Positions 7,863 through 16,690 are shown, counted from the first letter of the stretch. The stretch is 64,000 nt of DNA from Chryseobacterium indologenes (GCF_001295265.1 NZ_LJOD01000013.1:62001-126000); one strand, 5' to 3'. The notes: generated by a model not told the origin, from the letters alone. Numbers and translations are program-made.

Positions 7863-8993
7863 ATGAATATCGGAATTATCGGTGCAGGAACCATGGGAGT
7901 AGGAATTGCCCAGGTAGCTGCAACAGCGGGATGCAGAGTTGTTTTGTTTGACGCTAATGCCCCGCAGATTGATAAAGCGCTTACCGGCCTGGAAAAGACC
8001 CTTCAGAAACTGTCTGAAAAAGGTAAGATCTCCCAGGAAAAAGCCGCAGAAATCAGAAATAATATCGTTAAAGGTGAAGCACTTCAGGATTTAAAAGATT
8101 CAGATCTTGTCATCGAAGCCATCATCGAAAACAAAGAAATCAAGACCAAAGTATTCACAGAGCTTGAAACCTATGTTTCTGAAAGCTGTGTGATCAGTTC
8201 CAATACCTCTTCCATTTCTATTACCTCTCTTGGAGCAGAACTTAAGAAACCGGAACGTTTCATTGGTATCCACTTTTTCAATCCGGCACCCCTGATGCCT
8301 TTAGTGGAAATCATCCCATCTTTAGTAACAGAAAAAACTTTAGCAGAAAAAATGTATACCCTCATGAAAGAATGGGGGAAAATACCTGTTATTGCTAAAG
8401 ATATTCCTGGGTTTATCGTTAACAGAATTGCCCGTCCATACTATGGCGAAGCATTAAGAATGGTTGAAGAAAATATTGCCTCTCCTGAACAGGTAGACGA
8501 AGCCATGAAAACTCTCGGGAACTTTAAGATGGGGCCTTTCGAATTAATGGACCTTATCGGAGTTGATGTTAATTTTGCAGTAACGACTACCGTTTACAAA
8601 GATTATTTCTACGATCCGAAATACAAGCCATCCTTATTGCAGCAACGAATGTCTGAAGCCAAACTTCACGGTAGAAAAACAGGAAAAGGCTTCTATGATT
8701 ACAGTGAAGGAGCAGAAAAACCTACAGCCCAAAAAGACGAAGTATTATATCAGCAGATCTTTTTAAGAATTATCTCCATGCTGATCAATGAAGCCGTTGA
8801 AGCCAAAAGATTAGGCATTGCTAATGATGAGGACATCGAGCTGGCTATGCAGAAAGGTGTCAACTATCCAAAAGGATTATTAGACTGGGGAAAAGAGATC
8901 GGATACGCAAAAATTTCCGAAACCCTGCAGAGTCTTTACGGAGAATATCAGGAAGAACGATACAGGCAAAGCCCTTTGCTGAGAAAACTATAA
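7863..8993 (+). CDS. paaH: 3-hydroxyadipyl-CoA dehydrogenase
   Basis: PaaH oxidises 3-hydroxyadipyl-CoA to 3-oxoadipyl-CoA with NAD. I start the protein at ATG 7863, because the Rossmann motif GIIGAGTMGVG begins at residue 3 from there. An upstream in-frame start at 7797 would only add repeat-derived residues. The 376-residue protein has the family signature HFFNPAPLMPLVEI, the C-terminal domain with GRKTGKGFYDY, and a second shorter C-terminal domain ending in YPKGLLDWGKEIG. It is shorter than the roughly 475-residue PaaH of E. coli. Confidence 0.92.
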   Translation: MNIGIIGAGTMGVGIAQVAATAGCRVVLFDANAPQIDKALTGLEKTLQKLSEKGKISQEKAAEIRNNIVKGEALQDLKDSDLVIEAIIENKEIKTKVFTELETYVSESCVISSNTSSISITSLGAELKKPERFIGIHFFNPAPLMPLVEIIPSLVTEKTLAEKMYTLMKEWGKIPVIAKDIPGFIVNRIARPYYGEALRMVEENIASPEQVDEAMKTLGNFKMGPFELMDLIGVDVNFAVTTTVYKDYFYDPKYKPSLLQQRMSEAKLHGRKTGKGFYDYSEGAEKPTAQKDEVLYQQIFLRIISMLINEAVEAKRLGIANDEDIELAMQKGVNYPKGLLDWGKEIGYAKISETLQSLYGEYQEERYRQSPLLRKL

Positions 8994-8996
8994 AGT

Positions 8997-9228
8997 ATGT
9001 TAGCTAATTTATTTGATGATGAGCAGGTAAGAAGGAAAAACACCCATAACGGGAATTACTACTGCTGTCACAGAAAAGTAGAATAAAACAGAAGCTAACC
9101 AAAAATTAAAAAGATTGAATAAAATCAAAATTCATAAAAAAGATGATGATTGGTTTCAATTAAGAGAAATATCAGATGTTTGGGAATTTGGTAAAGATGG
9201 GAAACCGTATTTAAAAGCCCCCGGATGA
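8997..9228 (+). pseudogene. Possible frameshifted small gene, family unknown
   Basis: ATG at 8997 opens a 29-codon frame (MLANLFDDEQVRRKN) that stops just before a second open frame. The second frame reads NKTEANQKLKRLNKIKIHKK, then a stretch with DDDWFQLREISDVWEFGKDG, ending at TGA 9226-9228. A single shift would join them into about 75 residues. The second half has normal-looking amino-acid composition, which random spacer would rarely show. I do not recognise the family, and an alternative is one short gene with a non-ATG start. Confidence 0.4.
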
Positions 9229-9255
9229 AAAAGATTTAAGGAAGTTAATTTTTTC

Positions 9256-9564
9256 ATGAATATAGAAGAGTTTAAAACTGAATTGGAAGCAAGGCTTATC
9301 ATTGAAAAAGAATATCTGATTCAGGAGATTTCTTCAATGGATCATGAGGAAAAGCTTGAATTACTGGGAATATTTAACGGAAAATACCGGGACCTGGTCA
9401 GAAGACTGGCAAATGAAGAAGGTATCGACCTGAATGCTCCTTACAAACCTGAAGCCCCGTCTGAATCAGAAACTCTTACCTATGAGCAGATTATTCTTGG
9501 CAAAACCATGAGTGTTTACGATAGATTATCTGATGAATTATATGAAGAAATAACGAACGTATGA
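9256..9564 (+). CDS. Hypothetical protein inside the paa operon
   Basis: This 102-residue, glutamate-rich, apparently soluble protein matches no family I can name. It looks helical in the first half (EARLIIEKEYLIQEISSMDH) and has a short proline-rich link PYKPEAPSESE. Its stop overlaps the start of paaI in an ATGA, so the two are coupled. That makes a role tied to phenylacetate breakdown plausible but unproven. Confidence 0.7.
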   Translation: MNIEEFKTELEARLIIEKEYLIQEISSMDHEEKLELLGIFNGKYRDLVRRLANEEGIDLNAPYKPEAPSESETLTYEQIILGKTMSVYDRLSDELYEEITNV

Positions 9565-9983
9565 CAGAAATGAATCCAAGACAGGTTGCAGATTATATGC
9601 TTAATCAGGATTATTTTTCCCAATGGATGAATATCAGAATGATTGAGGTAAAAGAAAACTACTGCTTAATAGAAATGCCCATCAAAAAAGAAATGATTAA
9701 CGGGCTGAAAACAGTACACGGAGGGGTAACATTTGCTTTTGCAGACTCTGCCCTTGCATTTTCCTCCAACAATACCGGAGATGCTGCGGTGGCACTAAAC
9801 TGTATCATCAATTTCACCAAAGCCGGAAAAGAAGGCGATACATTCAGAGCAGAAAGCATTCTGGTGAACGATACCCGAAAAACAGCTGTTTATGATATTA
9901 AGATCACCAATCAAAATAACGATCTGATCGCAAAATTCGTTGGGACAGTATATAAAATAGGAAAAAAAGTAACAGAGTTATAA
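9561..9983 (+). CDS. paaI: Phenylacetyl-CoA pathway thioesterase
   Basis: PaaI is a hotdog-fold thioesterase that hydrolyses stalled aryl-CoA esters and releases CoA. The 140-residue protein has the family motif TVHGGVTFAFADSALAFSSN around residues 53-72. The length and the place between paaH and paaJ match other paa operons. The start overlaps the preceding hypothetical gene by four bases. A second in-frame ATG three codons on (MNPRQVADYML) is an alternative start. Confidence 0.92.
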   Translation: MTEMNPRQVADYMLNQDYFSQWMNIRMIEVKENYCLIEMPIKKEMINGLKTVHGGVTFAFADSALAFSSNNTGDAAVALNCIINFTKAGKEGDTFRAESILVNDTRKTAVYDIKITNQNNDLIAKFVGTVYKIGKKVTEL

Positions 9984-10197
9984 AAATGTAACAATGTATC
10001 AGTTTACCGATGTACCAATAATTGTTACATTGCTACATTATTAGATTGTTAAATTGAATAATTAGGAAGAAGAATTTATAAAATATTAAGAACAGGTTTA
10101 AATAAAAATCAATCTTAAAAATGTAACAATGTGGAAGTTTACCGATGTACCAATAATTGTTACATTGCTACATTATTAGATTGTTAAATTGAATAAT
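9981..10197. repeat. Duplicated 82-bp intergenic repeat between paaI and paaJ
   Basis: Positions 9981-10062 and 10116-10197 are near-identical, with three visible differences clustered near the start (TATC versus GGAA context). Both contain TTTACCGATGTACCAATAAT, TGTTACATTGCTACATTATT and a final GATTGTTAAATTGAATAAT. The 53 bases between them show no gene. The pattern suggests a recent duplication of one paa-spacer repeat. Confidence 0.85.
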
Positions 10198-11403
10198 ATG
10201 AATAACGTATACATTATAGACTATGTCAGAACTCCTGTTTCAAAATTGCAGGGAGGATTATCAGAAGTAAGAGCAGATGATCTGGCAGCCATTGTGATTA
10301 AAGAAATTGTAGCCAGGAATCCGGACGTTCCCGTTGATGAAATTGAGGATGTTATTTTCGGATGTGCCAACCAGGCCGGAGAAGATAACAGAAACGTAGC
10401 AAGAATGGGGCTTCTTTTGGCAGGTCTTCCTTATAAAATCGGTGGTGAAACGGTTAACAGGCTTTGTGCTTCAGGAATGTCGGCCGTAGCCAATGCCTTC
10501 CGTTCCATAGCAGCCGGAGAAGGAGAAATTTATATCGCGGGTGGAGTGGAGCATATGACACGCTCACCATATGTAATGTCAAAGCCAAGTGCTGCTTTCG
10601 GAAGAGACAGCCAGATGTTTGATACCACATTCGGATGGCGTTTTGTCAATCCGAAAATGAAAGAAATGTATGGAGTTGACGGAATGGGAGAAACCGCAGA
10701 AAATCTTGCAGATATCCATAAGATCAGCAGAGAAGATCAGGATCAGTTTGCCCTTTGGTCTCAGCAGAAAGCATCAAAAGCTCAGGAAAGCGGAAGACTG
10801 GCAGAAGAAATTGTAAAAGTAGAAATTCCACAGAGAAAAGGAGATCCTGTAGTTTTTGAAAAAGATGAATTCATCAAACCTTCATCATCCATGGAAGGAC
10901 TGGCCAAGCTTCGTCCGGCATTCAGAAAAGAAGGAACCGTAACTGCCGGAAATGCTTCTGGAATGAATGATGGAGCAGCAGCGCTTATTCTGGCCAGCGA
11001 AGAAGCAGTAAAAAAATACGGACTGAAGCCAAAAGCTAAAATCTTAGGATCATCTGTAGCAGGGGTAGAGCCAAGAATCATGGGAATAGGACCCGTAGAG
11101 GCCACACAAAAACTATTGAAGAGGCTTAACCTGTCTTTAGAAGATATGGACATTATTGAATTAAACGAAGCATTTGCAGCACAGGCATTAGCCGTAACAA
11201 GAAGCTTAGGTTTAAAAGATGATGATGCAAGAATAAATCCTAACGGAGGAGCAATTGCCATAGGCCATCCTCTCGGAGTTTCAGGAGCAAGAATTGTTGG
11301 CTCAGCCGCCATAGAGCTTCAGAAACAGGATAAAAAATACGCATTATGTACCCTTTGTATCGGTGTTGGACAGGGCTATGCAATGGTGATTGAAAAAGTA
11401 TAA
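10198..11403 (+). CDS. paaJ: 3-oxoadipyl-CoA thiolase
   Basis: PaaJ cleaves 3-oxoadipyl-CoA to succinyl-CoA and acetyl-CoA, the last step of the pathway. I start at ATG 10198; an upstream TTG at 10189 lies in the repeat. The 401-residue protein has the thiolase catalytic cysteine in RLCASGMSAV, the motif ELNEAFAAQALAV, the active-site histidine in GGAIAIGHPLGVSGARI, and the second cysteine in LCIGVGQG. A general acetyl-CoA acetyltransferase would look similar; the operon decides the name. Confidence 0.93.
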   Translation: MNNVYIIDYVRTPVSKLQGGLSEVRADDLAAIVIKEIVARNPDVPVDEIEDVIFGCANQAGEDNRNVARMGLLLAGLPYKIGGETVNRLCASGMSAVANAFRSIAAGEGEIYIAGGVEHMTRSPYVMSKPSAAFGRDSQMFDTTFGWRFVNPKMKEMYGVDGMGETAENLADIHKISREDQDQFALWSQQKASKAQESGRLAEEIVKVEIPQRKGDPVVFEKDEFIKPSSSMEGLAKLRPAFRKEGTVTAGNASGMNDGAAALILASEEAVKKYGLKPKAKILGSSVAGVEPRIMGIGPVEATQKLLKRLNLSLEDMDIIELNEAFAAQALAVTRSLGLKDDDARINPNGGAIAIGHPLGVSGARIVGSAAIELQKQDKKYALCTLCIGVGQGYAMVIEKV

Positions 11404-11537
11404 CTTTTTCAATAATATAACAATACAGCAACATAACAGTTTACCAATAAAATATATATTCTTTCAATACGGCAGTATATTATTGTTACATTGGTAAACT
11501 GATACATCGCTAAATTAAATTTTTAATAAAAAATTTT
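11404..11537. repeat. Intergenic palindromic repeat, paaJ-paaY spacer
   Basis: CAGTTTACCAAT (11437-11448) and its exact reverse complement ATTGGTAAACTG (11490-11501) give a 12-base inverted repeat. TAACAATA (11418-11425) also has its complement TATTGTTA at 11481-11488. These share sequence with the other paa spacers. Confidence 0.65.
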
Positions 11538-12131
11538 ATGAACATCTACTCATACCACGGAATACGTCCCGTTATAAAACCGTCAGCCTATATTCATCCG
11601 CAGGCAGTAATCATCGGAAACGTAGAGATTGGTGAAGAAGTCTATATAGGGCCTAATGCAGTGATCCGGGGAGACTGGGGTAAAATTATCATTAAAGACG
11701 GTGCCAATGTTCAGGAAAACTGTACCCTTCATGTTTTCCCGAATATAGAAACCATCCTTGAAGAATCCGCTCATATCGGTCACGGAGCCATTATTCATTC
11801 CGGGCATATCGGAAAAAACTGCCTGGTGGGAATGAATTCAGTAGTGATGGATAAAGCAGTTATCGGAGACGAATGCATTATCGGTGCTCTGGCTTTTGTC
11901 CCAGCTAATTTTAAATGTGAACGGAGGAAACTCATTGTAGGAAGCCCTGCAAAGATCATCCGTGATGTTTCTGATGAAATGATCCGCTGGAAAACAGAAG
12001 GAACAAAACTCTATCAGGAATTGGCAAGAGAAGGCAAAGAAGCCATTCTTCCGTGTGAACCGTTTACAGAATATGTGCAGCAGACCCCAACAAAAATTGT
12101 GGATTACAGCATTTGGGATGATGTGAAATAA
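11538..12131 (+). CDS. paaY: PaaY-like hexapeptide-repeat thioesterase
   Basis: PaaY belongs to the gamma-carbonic-anhydrase-like left-handed beta-helix proteins and acts as a thioesterase on CoA esters that pile up in the phenylacetate pathway. The 197-residue protein shows repeated hexapeptides (VIIGNVEIGEEVYIGPNAVI) and putative zinc histidines in TLHVFPN and HIGHGAIIHSGHIG. The C-terminal extension with a helical tail is typical. It follows paaJ after a repeat-bearing spacer. Confidence 0.9.
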   Translation: MNIYSYHGIRPVIKPSAYIHPQAVIIGNVEIGEEVYIGPNAVIRGDWGKIIIKDGANVQENCTLHVFPNIETILEESAHIGHGAIIHSGHIGKNCLVGMNSVVMDKAVIGDECIIGALAFVPANFKCERRKLIVGSPAKIIRDVSDEMIRWKTEGTKLYQELAREGKEAILPCEPFTEYVQQTPTKIVDYSIWDDVK

Positions 12132-12162
12132 TATAAAAGAATTATTTAAAAAGAATACCTGT

Positions 12163-12990
12163 ATGATCAAAAAAATTCTAATCCTTTGCTGTATCATATT
12201 CAGTTTTAATTGTATTGTTTTAGCACAGACTGTAACAGTAAAACCACTTACAATTGGAGAAGTTAGAACATTAAAATCTAGAGTCTTACATGAAGACAGA
12301 ACTTTAAATATCTATCTTCCTCAGAATTTTGATAAAGCAAGATCATATCCGGTGATCTATCTTTTAGACGGATCAATGAATGAAGATTTTATTCATGTTT
12401 CAGGATTGATTCAGTTTTTTAATCTGATGTATGCTATGCCTGAAACTATTGTTGTAGGGATTGCAAACATAGACAGAAAGAAAGACTTTACTTTTCATAC
12501 AGATTTAAAAGATTTGCAGAAAGACTATCCTACAACAGGACATTCAGACCAGTTCATCAGTTTTCTGGAAAAAGAACTGAAGCCTTATATCGAAAGCCAG
12601 TATAAAACAACAGACAAATATCTGTTCGGACAATCATTAGGAGGGCTTCTAGCAAGTGAGATCCTAATAAAAAAACCGGAAATGTTTGATAATTACTTTA
12701 TCATCAGTCCAAGTTTATGGTGGGATGATCAGAGTCTTCTGAAGCTGGCCCCTCAGATGCTTTCAAAATCAGGAGATAAAAAGAAATTCGTATATGTTTC
12801 AGTTGGAAAAGATGAACACCCTGTGATGGTAAAAGATGCAGGATCTCTGTATGATCTTCTGAAAAAAGCAGGAAAGAAAAACTGGACTGTTGAGTATCAA
12901 TTAATGGAAACAGATAATCATGCTACAATTTTACATAGAAGTCTGTACGAAGGATTAGTAAAAATGTTCCTGTATAAAGAACCTAAATAA
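12163..12990 (+). CDS. Secreted alpha/beta hydrolase (esterase D/enterochelin esterase-like)
   Basis: The 275-residue protein begins with a hydrophobic signal peptide ending near IVLAQ, so it is probably periplasmic or exported. The nucleophile elbow is GQSLGGLLASEI, with the final histidine likely in ETDNHATIL and an earlier YLLDGSMN loop typical of putative esterases. The substrate cannot be predicted. It is not a known paa gene and begins a three-gene insert between paaY and paaZ on the same strand. Confidence 0.82.
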   Translation: MIKKILILCCIIFSFNCIVLAQTVTVKPLTIGEVRTLKSRVLHEDRTLNIYLPQNFDKARSYPVIYLLDGSMNEDFIHVSGLIQFFNLMYAMPETIVVGIANIDRKKDFTFHTDLKDLQKDYPTTGHSDQFISFLEKELKPYIESQYKTTDKYLFGQSLGGLLASEILIKKPEMFDNYFIISPSLWWDDQSLLKLAPQMLSKSGDKKKFVYVSVGKDEHPVMVKDAGSLYDLLKKAGKKNWTVEYQLMETDNHATILHRSLYEGLVKMFLYKEPK

Positions 12991-13001
12991 CAATCATAGC
13001 C

Positions 13002-13688
13002 ATGAAATACCTACTCATTGCAGTTTTCTTTTCGGTGATCATGAGCGGCCAGAAGACTGAAGTAAAAACACTCAATACAGAACTTAAAAAAGAGCTGGCA
13101 CAAATCTACAAAGATGATCAGATCTATCGTGAGCTAATGTCTCCAATCACAGCTGAAAGACGCCAGGAAATTATGGCGGAGAAAAATCTCACCCAGGCAG
13201 ATATGGGGGCAGAGCTGCCTAAACGTATGGATGCTCAGGACCGTGAAAATCTAATCAAAGTAGAAAAAATTATTAAAAAATATGGGTATCCTGGTAAATC
13301 TTTAGTGGGGGAGCCTGAAAACAAAGCCGTCTGGTATGTGATACAGCACTCTCCGGAAATTGAAAAGTATTTACCCATGATTAAAAAAGCGGCTGAAGAA
13401 AAGGAATTACCGTTCAGACTGTATGCAATGATGCTGGACAGAAAGCTCATGCAGGAAAATAAAGAACAGATCTATGGAACCCAGGCACGGTCATATACCG
13501 TAACCAAGGACGGAAAGCCGGAGTTCATGTGGATGATATGGCCCGTAAAAAATCCTGAAAATGTAAACAAGCTCAGACAGGAAGCCGGAATTGGAGGAAC
13601 AGTAGAAGAATATGCAAAAGACCTTACAGGAAAAGAGTATAAAAAATATACATTGAAAGAAGCCCTGGAACTTACGAAAGGACAATGA
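13002..13688 (+). CDS. DUF6624-like protein
   Basis: The 228-residue protein has a short N-terminal hydrophobic stretch (MKYLLIAVFFSVIMSGQ), probably a signal peptide. The body matches the DUF6624 pattern I know: RENLIKVEKIIKKYGYPG, then VIQHSPEIEKYLPMIKKA, then a late YGTQ. Function is unknown. It starts 12 bases after the esterase gene and overlaps the next gene by four bases, so the three form one unit. Confidence 0.75.
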   Translation: MKYLLIAVFFSVIMSGQKTEVKTLNTELKKELAQIYKDDQIYRELMSPITAERRQEIMAEKNLTQADMGAELPKRMDAQDRENLIKVEKIIKKYGYPGKSLVGEPENKAVWYVIQHSPEIEKYLPMIKKAAEEKELPFRLYAMMLDRKLMQENKEQIYGTQARSYTVTKDGKPEFMWMIWPVKNPENVNKLRQEAGIGGTVEEYAKDLTGKEYKKYTLKEALELTKGQ

Positions 13689-13960
13689 GAAATCTTCTGA
13701 AAAAATATGGGTTCCTGATATTGATTGCAGTGATTGCAGTCAATTTTTTAGGGTTTTACCTGACCAAAGAATCAATAGGTATTTCGGATGCTTTGGAACA
13801 TGTAGATTCAGAAAAGATCATTAAAAAGCTGGAACAGAAAAGCTTTTTTTATACCCTGTTAATAGATGCTGTCCTGATTCTGGACTTTTCGCTGGTCCTT
13901 TTTATTCCTTATCTGGTCATTATGAATAGGATTAAAAATAAAAACAGAAAAATAAAATAA
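13685..13960 (+). CDS. Small membrane protein, hypothetical
   Basis: The 91-residue protein has two predicted membrane segments, near residues 8-28 (YGFLILIAVIAVNFLGFYL) and near 55-80 (FYTLLIDAVLILDFSLVLFI). It ends in a strongly basic tail. Its start overlaps the stop of the DUF6624 gene in an ATGA. I do not recognise a family, and the paaZ start follows after 12 bases. Confidence 0.65.
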   Translation: MRNLLKKYGFLILIAVIAVNFLGFYLTKESIGISDALEHVDSEKIIKKLEQKSFFYTLLIDAVLILDFSLVLFIPYLVIMNRIKNKNRKIK

Positions 13961-13972
13961 GTAAAAATTCAT

Positions 13973-16468
13973 ATGGAAAAACTGAAAAACTATATCTACG
14001 GAGAATGGATAGAAGGTACCGGAAACGGAGTTCCTTTATACAATGCTGTTACCGGTGAGCAGGTTGCTGTTTCCGATACCGAAGGGCTTAATTTTGAACA
14101 GGCTCTTGATTATGGTAGAACAGTAGGATATAAAAACCTTTCTTCAATGACTTTCTATGACAGAGGGGAAATGCTGAAAAAGGTAGCCCTTTATCTGTTG
14201 GAAAGAAAGAAAAAATATTATGATCTCTCTTATAAAACAGGAGCTACTCATGTAGATTCATGGGTAGACATCGAGGGGGGCTTCGGAACTTTCTTCACCT
14301 ATTCAGGATTGGCAAAAAGAATGCTTCCGAACACTCCGTTCTGGGTAGATGGAGACACTCAGAAGATCTCTGCCAACGGAACTTTTCTGGGAACCCATAT
14401 TCTTACACCAAGTGAAGGAGTATCCGTTCAGATCAACGCTTACAACTTTCCGGTTTGGGGAATGCTGGAAAAACTGTCTACTTCATTATTGGCAGGAGTT
14501 CCGTCTATCGTTAAGCCTTCACCCTTTGGTTCCTATCTTACCAATGCCGTATTCCAGGACATGATTGAAAGCGGAATCCTTCCTGAAGGAGCAATCCAGC
14601 TGGTATGCGGGGAACCGGGAAATATTCTTGATTATGTTCAGGACGGAGATTCCGTCTTATTTACAGGCTCGGCATCTACAGGTAGAAAATTAAAATCCCT
14701 GCCGTCAATTGCCGGAAATGCGGTACGTTTCAATATGGAAGCAGATTCTCTGAACTGTTCCATCCTTGGATTGGATGCAAAGCCGGGAACTCCTGAATTT
14801 GACCTGTTCATCAAGGAAGTACGAAATGAAATGACCACAAAAGCAGGACAGAAATGTACAGCAATCAGGAGAATTATTGTTCCTGAACACCTGATCGGGG
14901 ATGTTCAGCATGCTTTATCTAAAGCTTTAGACCAAACCAAAATTGGTAGCCCGCTAAACAGAGAAACCAGAATGGGGTCATTAGTCGGAAAACAGCAGTA
15001 CGATGAAGTGCTGAGAAAAGTAAACCTACTGAAAGCAGAAACAGAGCTGGTATATGACGGACAGCACCAACTGGTAGATGCTGATTATGAAAAAGGAGCA
15101 TTCATGAGCCCGAAATTGTTCCTGAATGACAGGCCGTTTGAAAAGAACATCTCTCATGATGTAGAAGCCTTCGGACCTGTTTCTACCTTGATGCCTTACA
15201 AAGATGCCGAAGAAGCAGCCGCGCTGGCAAAAAGAGGAAAAGGAAGCTTAGTTGGTTCTATTATATCTCACGATGAAAATTTCATTGCAGAAACTTCATG
15301 GAAAATGGCTTCCCAGCACGGAAGAATTTTTGTGCTGAACAGAGACAGCGCCAAAGAAAGTACAGGCCACGGTTCCCCGCTTCCGACATTGATGCACGGA
15401 GGTCCCGGAAGAGCAGGAGGAGGTGAGGAAATGGGAGGATTGAACGGTCTTCATTTCTTCTTACAGAAAACAGCAATTCAGGGATCACCGGATGTGTTGA
15501 AAGCCATTACCAGAATCTATCAGCAGGGTGCAGAGAAAAAATTCTCAGACAAGCATCCGTTCCAGAAATACTTTGAAGAAGTTGAAGTGGGAGACTCTTT
15601 AGAAACAGCAGGAAGAACCGTTACAGATGCAGATATCGTAAACTTCTCCAATGTTTCCTGGGATCACTTCTATGCCCATACAGATGCAACAAGCTTATCA
15701 GGAACTATTTTCGATAAAACCGTTGCTCATGGATACTTTATCCTTTCCGCAGCAGCAGGTCTGTTTGTTTCCGGTAAAAAAGGTCCGGTTATTGCCAATT
15801 ACGGACTTGAAGACTGTAGTTTCTTCAAACCGGTATATGCAGGTGATACCATTACCGTATACCTTACAGCTAAAGAAAAGATTAACAGAGGTGTAAAAGG
15901 AAGAAATATTCCTTCAGGAGTTGTTAAATGGCTGGTTGAGGTAGTTAACCAAAGAGACGAGGTCGTTTGCGTGGCAACCATTCTTACATTGGTAGCGAAA
16001 CAATCTCCGTTCATCGATCTGAATGTGAAAAATATTCAGAAAATTCTGAACGGATTAACGGAAAATACTCCCGCACAATGGGGCAAAATGTCTCCGCAGC
16101 AGATGATTGAACACCTGGAACAAGGAGTTTTGGTAAGCCTGGGAGAACCTGAAGCCGAAAAATGTTTCACTCCGGAAGAACATCTTGAAAAATGGCAGGA
16201 TTCATTATACACCCACAGAAAAATGCCAAAAGACTTTACCGCTCCATTCCTTCCGCAGGATGGCAGCCTTCCTGAGCCAATTCATAAGAACCTGGAGAAA
16301 GCCAAAGAATCTTTCATCGAAACCATGAAGAGATATACAGTCTATTACAGAGAAAATCAGCAGGCAGAACATATGAATTTTGTTTTTGGAAAACTGAATA
16401 AGGAAATGTGGGAACTGATGCATAAAAAACATTTTACCCATCATTTTGAACAGTTTGGATTGATTTAA
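13973..16468 (+). CDS. paaZ: Bifunctional ring-opening enzyme PaaZ with C-terminal DinB/DUF1569-like fusion
   Basis: PaaZ opens oxepin-CoA and oxidises the resulting aldehyde. The aldehyde dehydrogenase domain covers about residues 1-515, with the catalytic cysteine in AGQKCTAIRR near residue 294 and a glutamate in NMEADSLN. A MaoC-like hydratase domain covers about 530-675 (SNVSWDHFYAHTDA). The protein has 831 residues, about 150 more than the roughly 680 of E. coli PaaZ. The extra part (about 680-831) looks like a DinB-fold DUF1569 domain, with GKMSPQQMIEHLEQG and a His-rich C-terminus HKKHFTHHFEQFGLI. The sequence reads through without a break, so this is a true fusion; its purpose is unknown. 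Confidence 0.93.
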   Translation: MEKLKNYIYGEWIEGTGNGVPLYNAVTGEQVAVSDTEGLNFEQALDYGRTVGYKNLSSMTFYDRGEMLKKVALYLLERKKKYYDLSYKTGATHVDSWVDIEGGFGTFFTYSGLAKRMLPNTPFWVDGDTQKISANGTFLGTHILTPSEGVSVQINAYNFPVWGMLEKLSTSLLAGVPSIVKPSPFGSYLTNAVFQDMIESGILPEGAIQLVCGEPGNILDYVQDGDSVLFTGSASTGRKLKSLPSIAGNAVRFNMEADSLNCSILGLDAKPGTPEFDLFIKEVRNEMTTKAGQKCTAIRRIIVPEHLIGDVQHALSKALDQTKIGSPLNRETRMGSLVGKQQYDEVLRKVNLLKAETELVYDGQHQLVDADYEKGAFMSPKLFLNDRPFEKNISHDVEAFGPVSTLMPYKDAEEAAALAKRGKGSLVGSIISHDENFIAETSWKMASQHGRIFVLNRDSAKESTGHGSPLPTLMHGGPGRAGGGEEMGGLNGLHFFLQKTAIQGSPDVLKAITRIYQQGAEKKFSDKHPFQKYFEEVEVGDSLETAGRTVTDADIVNFSNVSWDHFYAHTDATSLSGTIFDKTVAHGYFILSAAAGLFVSGKKGPVIANYGLEDCSFFKPVYAGDTITVYLTAKEKINRGVKGRNIPSGVVKWLVEVVNQRDEVVCVATILTLVAKQSPFIDLNVKNIQKILNGLTENTPAQWGKMSPQQMIEHLEQGVLVSLGEPEAEKCFTPEEHLEKWQDSLYTHRKMPKDFTAPFLPQDGSLPEPIHKNLEKAKESFIETMKRYTVYYRENQQAEHMNFVFGKLNKEMWELMHKKHFTHHFEQFGLI

Positions 16469-16490
16469 TTCCAATAAAATATGTAATAAA

Positions 16491-16527
16491 AACAGCAGTT
16501 CGTTTCTGGCGGACTGCTGTTCTTATA
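16491..16527 (+). terminator. Rho-independent terminator after paaZ
   Basis: AACAGCAGTTCG at 16491-16502 pairs with CGGACTGCTGTT at 16510-16521, followed by a T-rich CTTATATT. It lies 22 bases past the paaZ stop, so it likely ends the paa operon. Confidence 0.75.
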
Positions 16528-16690
16528 TTCCGGCTAAACCGAAATCAGCAGTTTCAAAAATGAAAATTCTGCGTCGGAAAAACATACCATCAGTACATTA
16601 TCTTTTTAATCAATAGATACTCAAAAGAATGTGATTCAGATAAAGAGTTGAGTGTTTACAAAAAATCAAAATTAGAAATTTAAACAGGCT

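Noticed and set aside
9981..10197. CRISPR array
   Set aside because: There are only two copies of a long repeat with one spacer, the repeat belongs to the paa intergenic family, and no cas gene is nearby.
10782..11312. Long open frame on the minus strand inside paaJ (176 codons)
   Set aside because: It lies fully within a clear thiolase gene on the other strand, its product is low-complexity serine, alanine and proline-rich, and it has no recognisable motif. It is a shadow of codon bias.
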